Shown in pieces: positions 17,680 through 25,763 of a DNA stretch of 64,000 nt. The position numbers were made by a program, and so were the translations under genes. The first letter of the stretch is position 1; every line of letters starts with the position of its first letter. Source of the DNA: Schaalia sp. JY-X169 (GTDB lineage Bacteria; Actinomycetota; Actinomycetes; Actinomycetales; Actinomycetaceae); the NCBI RefSeq assembly GCF_014069575.1, contig NZ_CP059675.1, positions 1,116,001 to 1,180,000 of the forward strand, read 5' to 3'. A model generated the notes under the pieces. It searched no databases, was not told the origin of the DNA, and saw only the letters and a program-made list of their open reading frames with translations.

Positions 17680-18141
17680 TGCAGGCGCCTTTCGGTGGTC
17701 TTCGTGCCTCAGATCCCGATCTCACAGTTGCCTCTACCTCTTGCACTCGCCCAAGTTGGGGAAGAGAACGCAGTGCCAAGGCCATGCAAGTGGCGCCATT
17801 GATTCAGATATGAGCGAATGGTTGGGTTGTGGGTCTGCTGGCTCAAAACTACTCTGGTTTGCCATCAGGAAGAGAGCTAATGCAACAAGACCCCTAATAC
17901 TCTTGTTCACGATTCTCTTTGCTCCCTCACGGAGTATCCAACGCACACGCCTAAGTTGATCCCTCGGTCAAGCATAACATCGGCGATCAATATTACTCTA
18001 TATTTCACGGCATGCGAATTTCCTGCAAATAGAGCGTCGGATACCAACAAATGTAGGTACACAAGACACTGGATACCGATATCCTCGAACCGATCGATGG
18101 CCGTCATAACGTGATCACAAAGAATATGAAGGAGACTCAGC
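17680..18141. other. 462-base divergent regulatory region, no gene seen
   Basis: The spacer lies between the divergent kinase and the I36-like gene. Its 3' half (about 17860-18130) is AT-richer than the surrounding DNA. Small open frames on both strands lack ribosome binding sites and recognisable content. It should contain promoters for both directions and the response-regulator operator. An imperfect dyad GGATACCGATATCC at 18071-18084 is one candidate. Confidence 0.5.
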
Positions 18142-18573
18142 GTGAGAAAAAATAACAGGATGCTCGGAGTGTTGGCTACAGGTTTCCTACTGGCAGGGCT
18201 TGGATCGGTGACACAGGCCCCCGAGAGCCATGCAGCCTCCAGCCACTGCCCAACTGCTTATGCGTGCATTTGGAAAGACAAGGACTACTCTACTTCTGGT
18301 AGCGGAAACGGATGGGTTGCGTTTCAGTACAGCATCGTCAACTACAGCGGCTGGTACTACAATGGGTTCGCTCACACGGGCTCGTACTCAGCTGATAACT
18401 CGGCAACCTCTATTTTTAATCAAGGTGTTACAAGCACCGCGTGCTGGTACAAGCTAGCAAACTACAGTGGTTCGCAGACGTGCATGACCCGAGGCTCTGG
18501 TAGGAACAATCTCGCAACCTCTGTGAGCCCCATCGGGTTCAACGATGTTATTTCATCAGGACGATTTGTTTAG
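18142..18573 (+). CDS. secreted peptidase-inhibitor family I36-like protein
   Basis: 143-residue exported protein. The signal peptide runs to about residue 30 (ESHAAS). The mature part begins HCPTAYACIWKDKDY and continues with aromatic/Gly-rich repeats: NYSGWYYNG, DNSATSIFNQG, ACWYKLANYSG, NNLATSVSPIGFNDVISSGRF. Four cysteines in the mature part could form two disulfides. This pattern matches the beta/gamma-crystallin-like I36 inhibitor family of streptomycetes; whether it inhibits a protease or acts as a bacteriocin-like effector is unknown. The GTG at 18142 follows AAGGAGA. It is the first gene of the exporter operon. Confidence 0.8.
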   Translation: MRKNNRMLGVLATGFLLAGLGSVTQAPESHAASSHCPTAYACIWKDKDYSTSGSGNGWVAFQYSIVNYSGWYYNGFAHTGSYSADNSATSIFNQGVTSTACWYKLANYSGSQTCMTRGSGRNNLATSVSPIGFNDVISSGRFV

Positions 18574-18580
18574 GAATACT

Positions 18581-19492
18581 GTGAACTTTTCCAAGTCTCG
18601 TGGCGGTCGTCGCTCGGTAGCGATTGTTATTTGCTTGGCGGCGGCCGCCGTAGCGGGCTGTTCCAATGGCGCTGCTGCGCCCGGTCAGGTCGATGTTTTG
18701 GTTGAGCAGGACATAGCGTCGTGGGCGTTGCCTTCTGATGCTTACGCGCCGCCGAATGTTCGCCTGGAATCGTATGCGGTTGATTTGAAGGCACGAGATT
18801 GTGTGGAGGAACTCGGTGTCACATACCGGGTTCCCCGGTTTGATCCAGCTGGCCCGCTTCCCGCAACTTCGAATGGTGCCTCGAGGAGGTTGTTCAACGA
18901 AGATATAGCGTCGAAGTTTGGCTATCGAGAGGACTTGGATCCCCGCGTGGATTGGGAGGGACGCAGGCTTGCTGATGAAGACCAGTCTCTGCTTGGAGAC
19001 CACGCCGTGTATGAGCAGTGGATTGGCTGTCAAGATACGGCAATCACTGAGTTGGGTGGAGACCCTAAGTCGACACTAAGGCAGTACGGGTTTCCTGTGG
19101 ATGCTGCTGATAGTGACCCTGCTGTAGTTGAGGCCGCTGGGCTGTGGCGCGAGTGCATGGCACCCCTGGGTATTGTGGATCTGCCTCCAGACGCGACACC
19201 TGAGATGGGTGTCGCGGTGACTCACCTGTTTGCAGACTGGGGGTTGAACGCGGACGTTCCGCCCTGGGAAATAGGGGACCCAAGCGCCGCTGAGATAGCG
19301 GTTGCGACCCACGACGCGCAGTGCCGCACGTCTTCGGGCTGGACCGAGGCGCGGTACCAGGCAGAATGGAATGCAGAGCTGGACTACCTGACCAAGAACT
19401 ACCGGGACCTGGAGGCACAACGAACGCACAATCAGGCGCAGCAGGAGGTATTCTTGGCAACAATCCGCGGCGTTGCAAACGGGGAAGGTTAG
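18581..19492 (+). CDS. lipoprotein of unknown function, island operon
   Basis: 303-residue predicted lipoprotein. The signal sequence ends in lipobox VAGC (cysteine near residue 27). The mature part is acidic and has four further cysteines, in RDCVEELG, IGCQDTA, RECMAPLG and AQCRTSSG, suggesting two disulfides. No named family is recognised. The frame is open back to 18545, but GTG 18581 avoids overlap with the I36 gene and follows AGGA. It ends 3 bases before the adaptor gene. Position suggests a surface partner or immunity component of the ABC system (inference). Confidence 0.8.
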   Translation: MNFSKSRGGRRSVAIVICLAAAAVAGCSNGAAAPGQVDVLVEQDIASWALPSDAYAPPNVRLESYAVDLKARDCVEELGVTYRVPRFDPAGPLPATSNGASRRLFNEDIASKFGYREDLDPRVDWEGRRLADEDQSLLGDHAVYEQWIGCQDTAITELGGDPKSTLRQYGFPVDAADSDPAVVEAAGLWRECMAPLGIVDLPPDATPEMGVAVTHLFADWGLNADVPPWEIGDPSAAEIAVATHDAQCRTSSGWTEARYQAEWNAELDYLTKNYRDLEAQRTHNQAQQEVFLATIRGVANGEG

Positions 19493-19495
19493 TCT

Positions 19496-20704
19496 TTGAC
19501 CAACATGACTGCTAAGTCGCAAAGTACGTCCCGAATCGTTATCGGACTGATCTGCGCTGTAGCTGCGATCGCCCTAGTCGCCGGCACTTGGTTTGTGGCG
19601 CAGTACTTCCAGTCACCCGCCCAGCGGGAGGCCTCTGCGGAACCGCCACCGCCGGGGCCAGTGGTGGTTGCTGTCAAACGTGGGGATTTGCTAGAGAACA
19701 CAACGACAATGGCGCGGGCCGTGAAGGAAGAGGCCGCAGCTATCGCCATCCCCTTGGGGGCGGAAACGGAGATTGTGACCGGCCTAGGCACTAGGATTGG
19801 TGACTCTTTGGCCCCTGGGGCAGTGGTGACATGGGTCAACGGTAGGCCTATTTTCGCGATTGTTGGCGCTTTTCCTCTGTACCGCAACCTGGTGCTTGGG
19901 GACTCGGGCCCTGATATGGAGATGTTGCAGGAGGCGCTTAACGGGCTTGGGTGCGACATTGCAGTGGATGGCTCATTTGGTGGTGCAACGGCTGCGTGTG
20001 TGACCAGCCTCTATCGAAACGTTGCTTCCGAACCGTCGATGAGGACGGTGGAGACGGCCCCGGAGGCTTCGGCTAGCGTCGCGGGTGCTGCTGATCTGGT
20101 GCAGCCTATCCCGCCAAAGCAAGAGATTCAAATCCGAAGTGCGGACTTCCTGGTTTTTCCTTCTCTCCCGAAGCAGGTCGTTTCGGTGCCTCCGATTGGC
20201 ACTAAGTTGTCAACTGAGAACGCGAAGGTTGATGTGGCCGGGTTAGGGATTTCCTTGGAGGCTGAGGTTCCCGGATCAGTCGCATCTGGTTTGTCCGTCG
20301 GAATGACGGCGGAGGCGACCGGTGAGGGCGAAGTCTTTCCCGTGAGAATCTTGGCGATCAACCCTGTAACTGGTGAGGATTCCTCAGACGCGGACTCGAC
20401 CCAGGCAAGCCAAGCGCCAAGCGTTGTCGTTGTGTTTGAGCCGGTGGGTGGACAGCTGCCTGAAGCGTGGGCAGGGCAACAAGTTTTGGTGACACTCAAC
20501 TTATCTGAGCCAATTACAGATACCTTGTTGGTTCCTCAACGAGCAGTCGCGGCTGGCTCTGATGGACGTACCTCTGTCTTGGTTCAAACAAGTGGTGGAG
20601 GGTTCGAGCAGGTTGCTGTTGAGGAACTGGGTTGCACTCAGGGAATGTGCGCGATTGAAGGGGCAGGATTGGAAGAGGGCTCTTTAGTCCGGGTTGATCG
20701 CTAA
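19496..20704 (+). CDS. peptidoglycan-binding, HlyD-like ABC efflux adaptor
   Basis: About 402 residues. One N-terminal membrane anchor (about 14-36) is followed by an external part. A PGBD-like peptidoglycan-binding segment is visible at about 140-170 (MLQEALNGLGCDIAVDGSFG). A later beta-rich region with PGSVASGLSVGMTAEAT and LLVPQRAVAAGSDGRTSV resembles membrane-fusion proteins. Such proteins pair with MacB-type transporters in Gram-positive bacteria. TTG 19496 has AAGG at a good distance; ATG 19505 is an alternative start. The last base is shared with the ABC gene start. Confidence 0.85.
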   Translation: MTNMTAKSQSTSRIVIGLICAVAAIALVAGTWFVAQYFQSPAQREASAEPPPPGPVVVAVKRGDLLENTTTMARAVKEEAAAIAIPLGAETEIVTGLGTRIGDSLAPGAVVTWVNGRPIFAIVGAFPLYRNLVLGDSGPDMEMLQEALNGLGCDIAVDGSFGGATAACVTSLYRNVASEPSMRTVETAPEASASVAGAADLVQPIPPKQEIQIRSADFLVFPSLPKQVVSVPPIGTKLSTENAKVDVAGLGISLEAEVPGSVASGLSVGMTAEATGEGEVFPVRILAINPVTGEDSSDADSTQASQAPSVVVVFEPVGGQLPEAWAGQQVLVTLNLSEPITDTLLVPQRAVAAGSDGRTSVLVQTSGGGFEQVAVEELGCTQGMCAIEGAGLEEGSLVRVDR

Positions 20705-22662
20705 TGGTTGCCTTGTCACTTCGGGGCGTGTCCAAATCCTATCCCGGAGACGTTCCTGTGCATGCCTTAAGGTCCGTTGACCTTGACATTAAGCAAGGTG
20801 ACTACATTGCGATTGAAGGTCCGTCTGGGTCCGGTAAGTCAACTCTCTTAAATCAAATCACATTGCTTGATATTCCAACAACGGGTAGTTACCAGATTCG
20901 TGGGACTGACATGGCTGGCAGGAGTGATAACTTCCGGGCAGAAGTACGTTCGGCGCAGTTTGCCTTTATCTTCCAGTCATTCCACCTCCTAGCAGGCAGG
21001 ACCGTTTTAGAAAACGTTGCGTTGGGAAGCCTCTATCGGGGCCTGCGGATGTCCCAGCGTGAAGATGCTGCGGTCGAGGCACTCCAGTTCGTGGGGCTTG
21101 GTGAGAAGTTGGACAAGCGCACCGAAAATCTGTCGGGTGGGGAGCGGCAGAGGGTCGCAATTGCGAGGGCGATTGCCTCGGGGACCCCGGTGATAGTGGC
21201 CGATGAACCCACCGGGAACCTGGATACGGTCAGCGGTCGGCAGGTCATGGAAACCTTAGAGCGTCTCAACGAGGGCGGATCCACCCTGGTCGTCGTTACC
21301 CACGATAAGGAGGTTGCCGCCCGGGCCAAGCGGCGTTTGTGGGTTCAAGATGGCAAAGTAACCGAAGTCGACGTGGGTTCTGCGGCATCTCAGCTGCCAC
21401 CGCAAAAGTTGCGAACATCCCCGATGACACGAGGGCGTGATTCGCGGATTCGCTTCATCGACGCGATCTTGGACGCCTGGAGAGGGATGTGGGCATTCCC
21501 GAGAAAGACCGTGGCACTAATCATGGCCGTCGCATTGGGTGTGGGATTAGGACTGACTACCCTGGGACTCTCACAAACAGCGCGTTTTCAAGTATCAGAC
21601 CTTTTCGACGCACAACGGAACCAACGCGTGGCACTATCTTCCCCAGAACTAGAGCCGGGGACGTTTGTTGATGCGGAAGCCACGGCAGAGGTGTCCTTAC
21701 AACGTCTGAGAGACCTGCGCGGAGTTGAATCCGCGCAGGTGTACGTCATGCACGATGAGAAGCCCGTGACGTCACGGCCAGGGGTATCTGTGGAGCTAGT
21801 GCGCGGCTCGCCCATAATTGGTGTTGTCGGCGGTGAGCTCTTCGCCGCGGGAGTCGAGACGGGATCCGGTGACGGGCAGAGTGAAGCCCAATCCACACAG
21901 ATGGACTCAGAATTGTCTAGACTAGTTGCCGTGGGTTCGGGTGATGTCGTCCTCGGATCACAACTTGCATCTTCCTTGGAAATAGGCCCCCTGCTGGCGT
22001 CACCCACCGTTTGGGTCGACGGACACCCACGACGAGTGGTTGGCATTCTCACTGACTCTGGATTGCAGGTGGGTCTACTGGAAGCCTTAATCACAAGTGA
22101 AGAGGACGCCGCCCAAATCTCTCGTCCCAGCTACGCCAACGCAGAAGTGCGGGTTCTGCCAGGGGCAGCGAAGCAAGTCGCAGAACAAGGTCCGTTGGCA
22201 TGGATACCATCTGCCCCAGAGTTGGTTACTGTTGATGCGCCGCCAGACCCAAGCACCATGCGTGAAGTAATCGAGACCAACATGGGGACCATGCTCGCCG
22301 TTCTCACCGGGGTGGCGCTTCTAGCCGCAGTTCTATCACTGACGAACGCGATGACGACTGCAGTGCTCCAGAGAACAGGTGAGTTCGGACTTCGTCGAGC
22401 CATTGGTGCCCGCCGCATACACATACGCAGCCTTGTTCTAACAGAAGCCTTGTTCATCGGGGCAGCAGGCGGGCTACTGGGTGCGTATCTCAGCCTTCTG
22501 GTGATACTGGCGGTGACGATTGTGCAGTCGTGGCAACCTGTAATCAGTCCGCTTGCAATCCCGACAGGGGTACTCGGCGGTATTTTGGTTGGACTATTGG
22601 GCGGGCTCATAGCCACTGGTCGTGCCGCCCGAATAGAACCACACGACGCACTTCGCGTCTAG
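20704..22662 (+). CDS. MacB-like ABC transporter, ATPase fused to permease
   Basis: 652-residue fusion. The N-terminal ATPase (about 1-225) has Walker A GPSGSGKST, signature LSGGERQRVAIARA, and Walker B VIVADEPTGNLD. The C-terminal permease has one membrane segment at about 265-290, a large external domain, then three segments at about 525-650 including the FtsX-type motif GEFGLRRAIGAR. This MacB/LolCDE topology suits export or extraction of peptides or lipoproteins rather than import. ATG 20704 overlaps the adaptor stop by one base, so adaptor and transporter form one machine. Confidence 0.92.
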   Translation: MVALSLRGVSKSYPGDVPVHALRSVDLDIKQGDYIAIEGPSGSGKSTLLNQITLLDIPTTGSYQIRGTDMAGRSDNFRAEVRSAQFAFIFQSFHLLAGRTVLENVALGSLYRGLRMSQREDAAVEALQFVGLGEKLDKRTENLSGGERQRVAIARAIASGTPVIVADEPTGNLDTVSGRQVMETLERLNEGGSTLVVVTHDKEVAARAKRRLWVQDGKVTEVDVGSAASQLPPQKLRTSPMTRGRDSRIRFIDAILDAWRGMWAFPRKTVALIMAVALGVGLGLTTLGLSQTARFQVSDLFDAQRNQRVALSSPELEPGTFVDAEATAEVSLQRLRDLRGVESAQVYVMHDEKPVTSRPGVSVELVRGSPIIGVVGGELFAAGVETGSGDGQSEAQSTQMDSELSRLVAVGSGDVVLGSQLASSLEIGPLLASPTVWVDGHPRRVVGILTDSGLQVGLLEALITSEEDAAQISRPSYANAEVRVLPGAAKQVAEQGPLAWIPSAPELVTVDAPPDPSTMREVIETNMGTMLAVLTGVALLAAVLSLTNAMTTAVLQRTGEFGLRRAIGARRIHIRSLVLTEALFIGAAGGLLGAYLSLLVILAVTIVQSWQPVISPLAIPTGVLGGILVGLLGGLIATGRAARIEPHDALRV

Positions 22663-22671
22663 CCACGACTC

Positions 22672-22698
22672 GGTTCAGGTTTGGGCCCGGTGGGCTGG
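22672..22698 (+). repeat. 27-bp direct repeat, copy 2
   Basis: 25 of 27 bases match 15704-15730 in the same orientation. It lies 10 bases after the ABC gene and just before the IS3 relic. Confidence 0.5.
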
Positions 22699-22731
22699 AG
22701 GATCGACTCGGCCTGGGTGTTGTTCTGCTTG

Positions 22732-23153
22732 TTATGCGTGGGCTAATGCCCAGGCGGGACGGGCGTGGATTAGCCGAGCCTTGTAAAGGCCGTTCACGGT
22801 CTCCGCGAGGGCATTATCATAGGAATCTCCGCGGCTCCCAACTGAGGCGGCGATGCAGTGATCGGCCAGGAAAACTGGCGCTGTTTGGAAGATCTCGTTG
22901 GCTCTTCGCAGCTCAGCGTTTTCCCGTTTCAAAGGGGCAGTTCTTGGATCTCAACAGTGGTGACACCAGGTCTGATGCCAGCGTCAACTTGAGCCTTCAT
23001 GCACAACCGTCGCAATGTTTCAGTAGCGACCCCAAGCCGGGGAACGCCTTCTCTCATCACGACGCACTGAGACGGACCATCCTCTTCATAAAGCCGGTCC
23101 GTGACCATGCGAACAAAACGATCCTTAAATGACTGCAGATAATTCTTTGGCAT
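22732..23153 (-). pseudogene. IS3-family transposase relic (OrfA start joined to OrfB end)
   Basis: Reading on the minus strand, 23153-22929 gives an OrfA N-terminus with the HTH-type start PKNYLQSFKDRFVRMVTDR. A -1-type frame change follows into KRENAELRRANEIF at about 22932. The sequence then jumps into the C-terminal OrfB region GIAASVGSRGDSYDNALAE-like (here ADHCIAASVGSRGDSYDNALAE in part), which carries the end of the DDE domain. Most of OrfB is deleted, so the element is dead. Sequence just outside 23153 reads TGAAGCGGCCCGGGTTTAG on the minus strand (23179-23197), which looks like an IS3 left end. Confidence 0.8.
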
Positions 23154-23262
23154 ATTCCAATCCCCTCAAAGGACGGAACTAAACCCGGGCCGCTTCAGGG
23201 GACTTGGGCGTAATCTTGGTGTCACTGCCTGGCAACGGAAATGTGTTGTGGGTGCGAAAGTG

Positions 23263-23295
23263 TCTAAGGCGCAGTCTAAGGTTGGTCATCCTTAG
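23263..23295 (+). repeat. TCTAAGG repeats, candidate integrase arm sites (right)
   Basis: TCTAAGG at 23263-23269 and 23275-23281 (12-bp pitch), then its inverted core CCTTAG at 23290-23295. They match the cluster at 15562-15595 inside the opposite island end. Confidence 0.45.
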
Positions 23296-23395
23296 TCATT
23301 ATTGGTCAGTCTATGTCATCTAAGTTCTGGTAATATCTGCTGGTAGAACGTGGTTTATTCGTGTTTGTGCAGGTCAGCGGATTGTATGTTTTAGT

Positions 23396-23432
23396 CCGGC
23401 TTGTTGTGGGTTCGAATCCCACTCGGGGTACT
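23396..23432 (+). repeat. attR: 37-bp copy of the tRNA 3' part, island right end
   Basis: Exact copy of 15469-15505. Only the 3' half of the anticodon arm, the variable loop, the T arm and the 3' acceptor strand are present, so it is not a functional tRNA. Confidence 0.88.
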
Positions 23433-23640
23433 TTTAGATATCCCGGTCATCGTTCCGACGGTGGCTCGGGATTTCTTGTCGTGGGGCTTCTTGCTCGAGT
23501 CCAAGCCCGGATCTTGGTGTGGCTGGCGCCTGAGTTGGCGCTTGGGACCACTTAGTGGCGCTGGGGACCATCGCGTGCGTTGGCACAGAGTGGTCCCTGA
23601 CCCTTTGCCTTGGTCCCTCGCCTCGGGTCTGCTGCTGATG

Positions 23641-23700
23641 TCGGCATGGTTTGCGGTCAAGGTCGCCGATGTCGGCATGGTTTGCGGTCAAGGTCGCCGA
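23641..23700 (+). repeat. 31-bp tandem repeat (two units)
   Basis: The 29 bases from 23641 recur exactly from 23672 (31-bp period). Each unit contains GGTCGCCG. A 31-bp period with the same box is found again at 53765-53857. Confidence 0.75.
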
Positions 23701-23762
23701 AGTCAACGTGGGTCGCTGTTGTTGGGGCGGATTATCGGCGACCCATGCAGACAACGGCGACC
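23692..23762 (+). repeat. GGTYGCCG hairpin module, locus 1 (imperfect)
   Basis: GGTCGCCG (23692) - 11 bases - GGTCGCTG (23711), a 17-base gap, then CGGCGACC (23736) - 11 bases - CGGCGACC (23755). The two arms are inverted copies of the box pair with a partly complementary spacer. The same geometry recurs at 53704 and 54440. Apart from these repeats, 23433-23876 holds nothing recognisable. Confidence 0.7.
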
Positions 23763-23876
23763 TTGCGACTGGCGTGTTCTGTCAAGTTTTAGTCGGTCTT
23801 GTTGCAGACGTGAGACAACCAGCTACAACCCCTCTTGCGAGGAGCCGCCAAGGCCGCAGCGAGCTCTACAGACCGC

Positions 23877-24284
23877 CTACTGAGGGGCGGGATCCGAGAG
23901 CACGATCAGTTGCCTTAGTGCATCCATGTCTACAGACGACAACCGGGTCAGATACAGGCAAACCTTGCTGGACCGGTGTTTGCCAAGCCTCATAGCTAGA
24001 TCAGGCCATCGTGTCTCGAAGTCCTGCGCCAAGTACACGGTGTGGTTAGACGGTCCCGGAGCAAAGGCAAATCGGGGTGCAACTCCCGAGTGACCACTGG
24101 GGTAGGTGTACAGGTACTCGCCAAAACCGATGATTCGGCCCGCCCAAACCACAGGTTCCTCACCGCTCACCTCGCGGAACAGATCAAGCAGATCCTGGAC
24201 CTCGGCGCGTCGTGGACCGGTGGAGCGGTTGAGCACATCCTCAAGGGGAGTGTCTGTGGGTCGCATTGCTGGTTCTTTACCCAT
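23877..24284 (-). CDS. DUF1801 domain protein
   Basis: 135-residue cytoplasmic protein of the DUF1801 (YdhG-like) fold, function unknown. It shows the family pattern VLNRSTGPRRAEVQDLLDLF, WAGRIIGFGEYLYTYPSGHSG, FAFAPGPSNHTVYL and a C-terminal CLYLTRLSSVDMDALRQLI. The frame is open to 24431, but ATG 24284 (or ATG 24266) fits the family length; ribosome binding sites are weak at both. It stands alone just beyond the island's right end. Confidence 0.75.
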   Translation of the reverse strand: MGKEPAMRPTDTPLEDVLNRSTGPRRAEVQDLLDLFREVSGEEPVVWAGRIIGFGEYLYTYPSGHSGVAPRFAFAPGPSNHTVYLAQDFETRWPDLAMRLGKHRSSKVCLYLTRLSSVDMDALRQLIVLSDPAPQ

Positions 24285-24336
24285 ATTGTCCCGATCAGTT
24301 GGAGTCGCGCATGCACGCTTATGGCTCTTCTGTGTG

Positions 24337-24600
24337 TCAGAGTAGCTCGAGTTCATAGCTGAGCTGCGTGCTGAGGCCGAGCGCTGGCACCTTGAAACAG
24401 GCTGGCACCTTGCCAGCAGCCGTGTCCACATCGGTCACCGTGTAGGGAAGTCCCGTGAGCACCACGCGACCTCCAGGTGGGATGTCGAGCGGGGGAGTCG
24501 TGCCTCACGAGTTCCAACAAATACACGGCCTGCCGCGCCGAACCGGGCGGGGATACGGTAGCACGGGTAGCCGGCGCTCCCATTTAGCACTGTGACTTGC
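24337..24600 (-). pseudogene. frameshifted gene remnant, unidentified
   Basis: On the minus strand a protein-like sequence reads GYPCYRIPARFGAAGRVFVG...REARLP in one frame. It continues in another as PLDIPPGGRVVLTGLPYTV and TAAGKVPACFKVPALGLS, ending QLSYELELL and TGA at 24339-24337. The two parts join across a frameshift near 24490. I do not recognise the family. No start is visible, so this is a broken 3' end. Confidence 0.35.
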
Positions 24601-24667
24601 TTGTTATGGCCAACCCCGGGGTCGCGGACTGTAGGATTAGGCCAAACAGACTAGAGGGAAGACATCC

Positions 24668-25261
24668 ATGAGCAAAACTGATTCCGCTGCAAAGCGCGTT
24701 CTTGTCGCAGAAGATGAGACGCTGATTCGCCTTGACATTGTTGAGACGCTGACCGCAGCAGGTTATGACGTCGTAGGTGAGGCGGCTGATGGTCAAGAGG
24801 CGATCGACCTTGCTGTGGAGCTGGAGCCTGACGTCTGCGTCCTCGACGTGAAAATGCCCAAGGTAGAGGGCATAACGGCTGCCGAGGAAATCCTCAAGGA
24901 GATTCCCACCGCCATCGTCATGCTGACGGCATTCTCCCAGAAGGAACTGGTGCAACGTGCAGCCGAGGTCGGTGCGATGGCCTACGTTACGAAGCCTTTT
25001 GGCCCCTCGGACTTGATTCCTGCCGTGGAGATCGCGCTGTCCCGCAAGGCGCAGATCGACGCGCTTGAGGCCGATGTCGCTGACCTGACCGAACGGTTTG
25101 AGACTCGCAAGCGTGTTGATCGCGCCAAGGGCCTGCTGATTGACCGGATGGATATGACGGAGCCAGAGGCATTCCGCTGGATTCAGAAGACCTCAATGGA
25201 CCGTCGCCTGTCGATGCGTGAGGTGGCGGACGCGGTCATAGATCAGGTGGCCGGCGACTAG
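24668..25261 (+). CDS. ANTAR-domain response regulator (PdtaR-like)
   Basis: 197-residue response regulator that probably acts on RNA. The receiver domain (about 9-122) has EDE, the phospho-acceptor Asp in CVLDVKMPKVEG and YVTKPF. A short coiled coil leads into a C-terminal ANTAR domain (about 130-192, with RAKGLLIDRMDMTEPEAFRWIQKTS in part), which binds paired hairpins in nascent RNA to prevent termination. The gene order pdtaR, thioesterase, polA, rpsA resembles other actinobacteria. AGAGGGAAG precedes ATG 24668. No cognate PdtaS kinase is nearby. Confidence 0.93.
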   Translation: MSKTDSAAKRVLVAEDETLIRLDIVETLTAAGYDVVGEAADGQEAIDLAVELEPDVCVLDVKMPKVEGITAAEEILKEIPTAIVMLTAFSQKELVQRAAEVGAMAYVTKPFGPSDLIPAVEIALSRKAQIDALEADVADLTERFETRKRVDRAKGLLIDRMDMTEPEAFRWIQKTSMDRRLSMREVADAVIDQVAGD

Positions 25262-25729
25262 TCAGAAAGTAGCTTCAACAATCATGTTGGAAACGAGGGC
25301 GGTTGCGATCAACCGTCCTCGTTCATCATGAACGGCCACTTTGTAAACTGCGCGCCGACGACCCAGCAGGGTAGCTTCCGCGGTGGCGGTGACGTTTCCT
25401 TCGGAGGTCGGCCGGAGGTGGCTTACAGAGATGTCGGTTCCGACCGCAACTTTCCCCTGTTTCCACGCGCGGGCATTTGCGGCTGCTGAGGCCGCATTTT
25501 CACAGAGCGCTGCTGTCGCACCACCGTGGAGGAAGCCGACAACCTGGGTGTTGCCGCGAACCGGCATGGTGAAAACCGCCTTCTCAGGAGACACCCACAC
25601 CGCGGCAATCCCCAGCTTTTGTGCGAGGGCGTTAGCCACCGAGCGTGGTTCCTCTTCGGGTGGCAACGCGGACGTCTGCATTGCTTCGGCGTGTTCGGCT
25701 CTATCGGGCCCATTGTCTTCTTCAGCCAT
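25262..25729 (-). CDS. hotdog-fold thioesterase (PaaI-like)
   Basis: 155-residue acyl-CoA thioesterase-type protein. The hotdog core contains VVGFLHGGATAALCENAASAAAN, with the HGG motif typical of PaaI-like enzymes, and a C-terminal strand pattern TATAEATLLGRRRAVYKVAV. The substrate is unknown. Its stop directly abuts the pdtaR-like stop (convergent genes, no spacer), and it is divergent from polA with 34 bases between. Confidence 0.85.
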   Translation of the reverse strand: MAEEDNGPDRAEHAEAMQTSALPPEEEPRSVANALAQKLGIAAVWVSPEKAVFTMPVRGNTQVVGFLHGGATAALCENAASAAANARAWKQGKVAVGTDISVSHLRPTSEGNVTATAEATLLGRRRAVYKVAVHDERGRLIATALVSNMIVEATF

Positions 25730-25763
25730 GGAACTTACTCTAGTGCGGCCTTAGGCTGGGGGA

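Noticed and set aside
17615-17959. 114-codon plus-strand frame upstream of the I36-like gene
   Set aside because: It overlaps the kinase 5' end in antisense, has low-quality composition and no ribosome binding site; the region is better read as a divergent promoter.
23401-23883. 160-codon plus-strand frame after attR
   Set aside because: It is made of the tRNA fragment and 31-bp/GGTCGCCG repeats, with no protein-like content.
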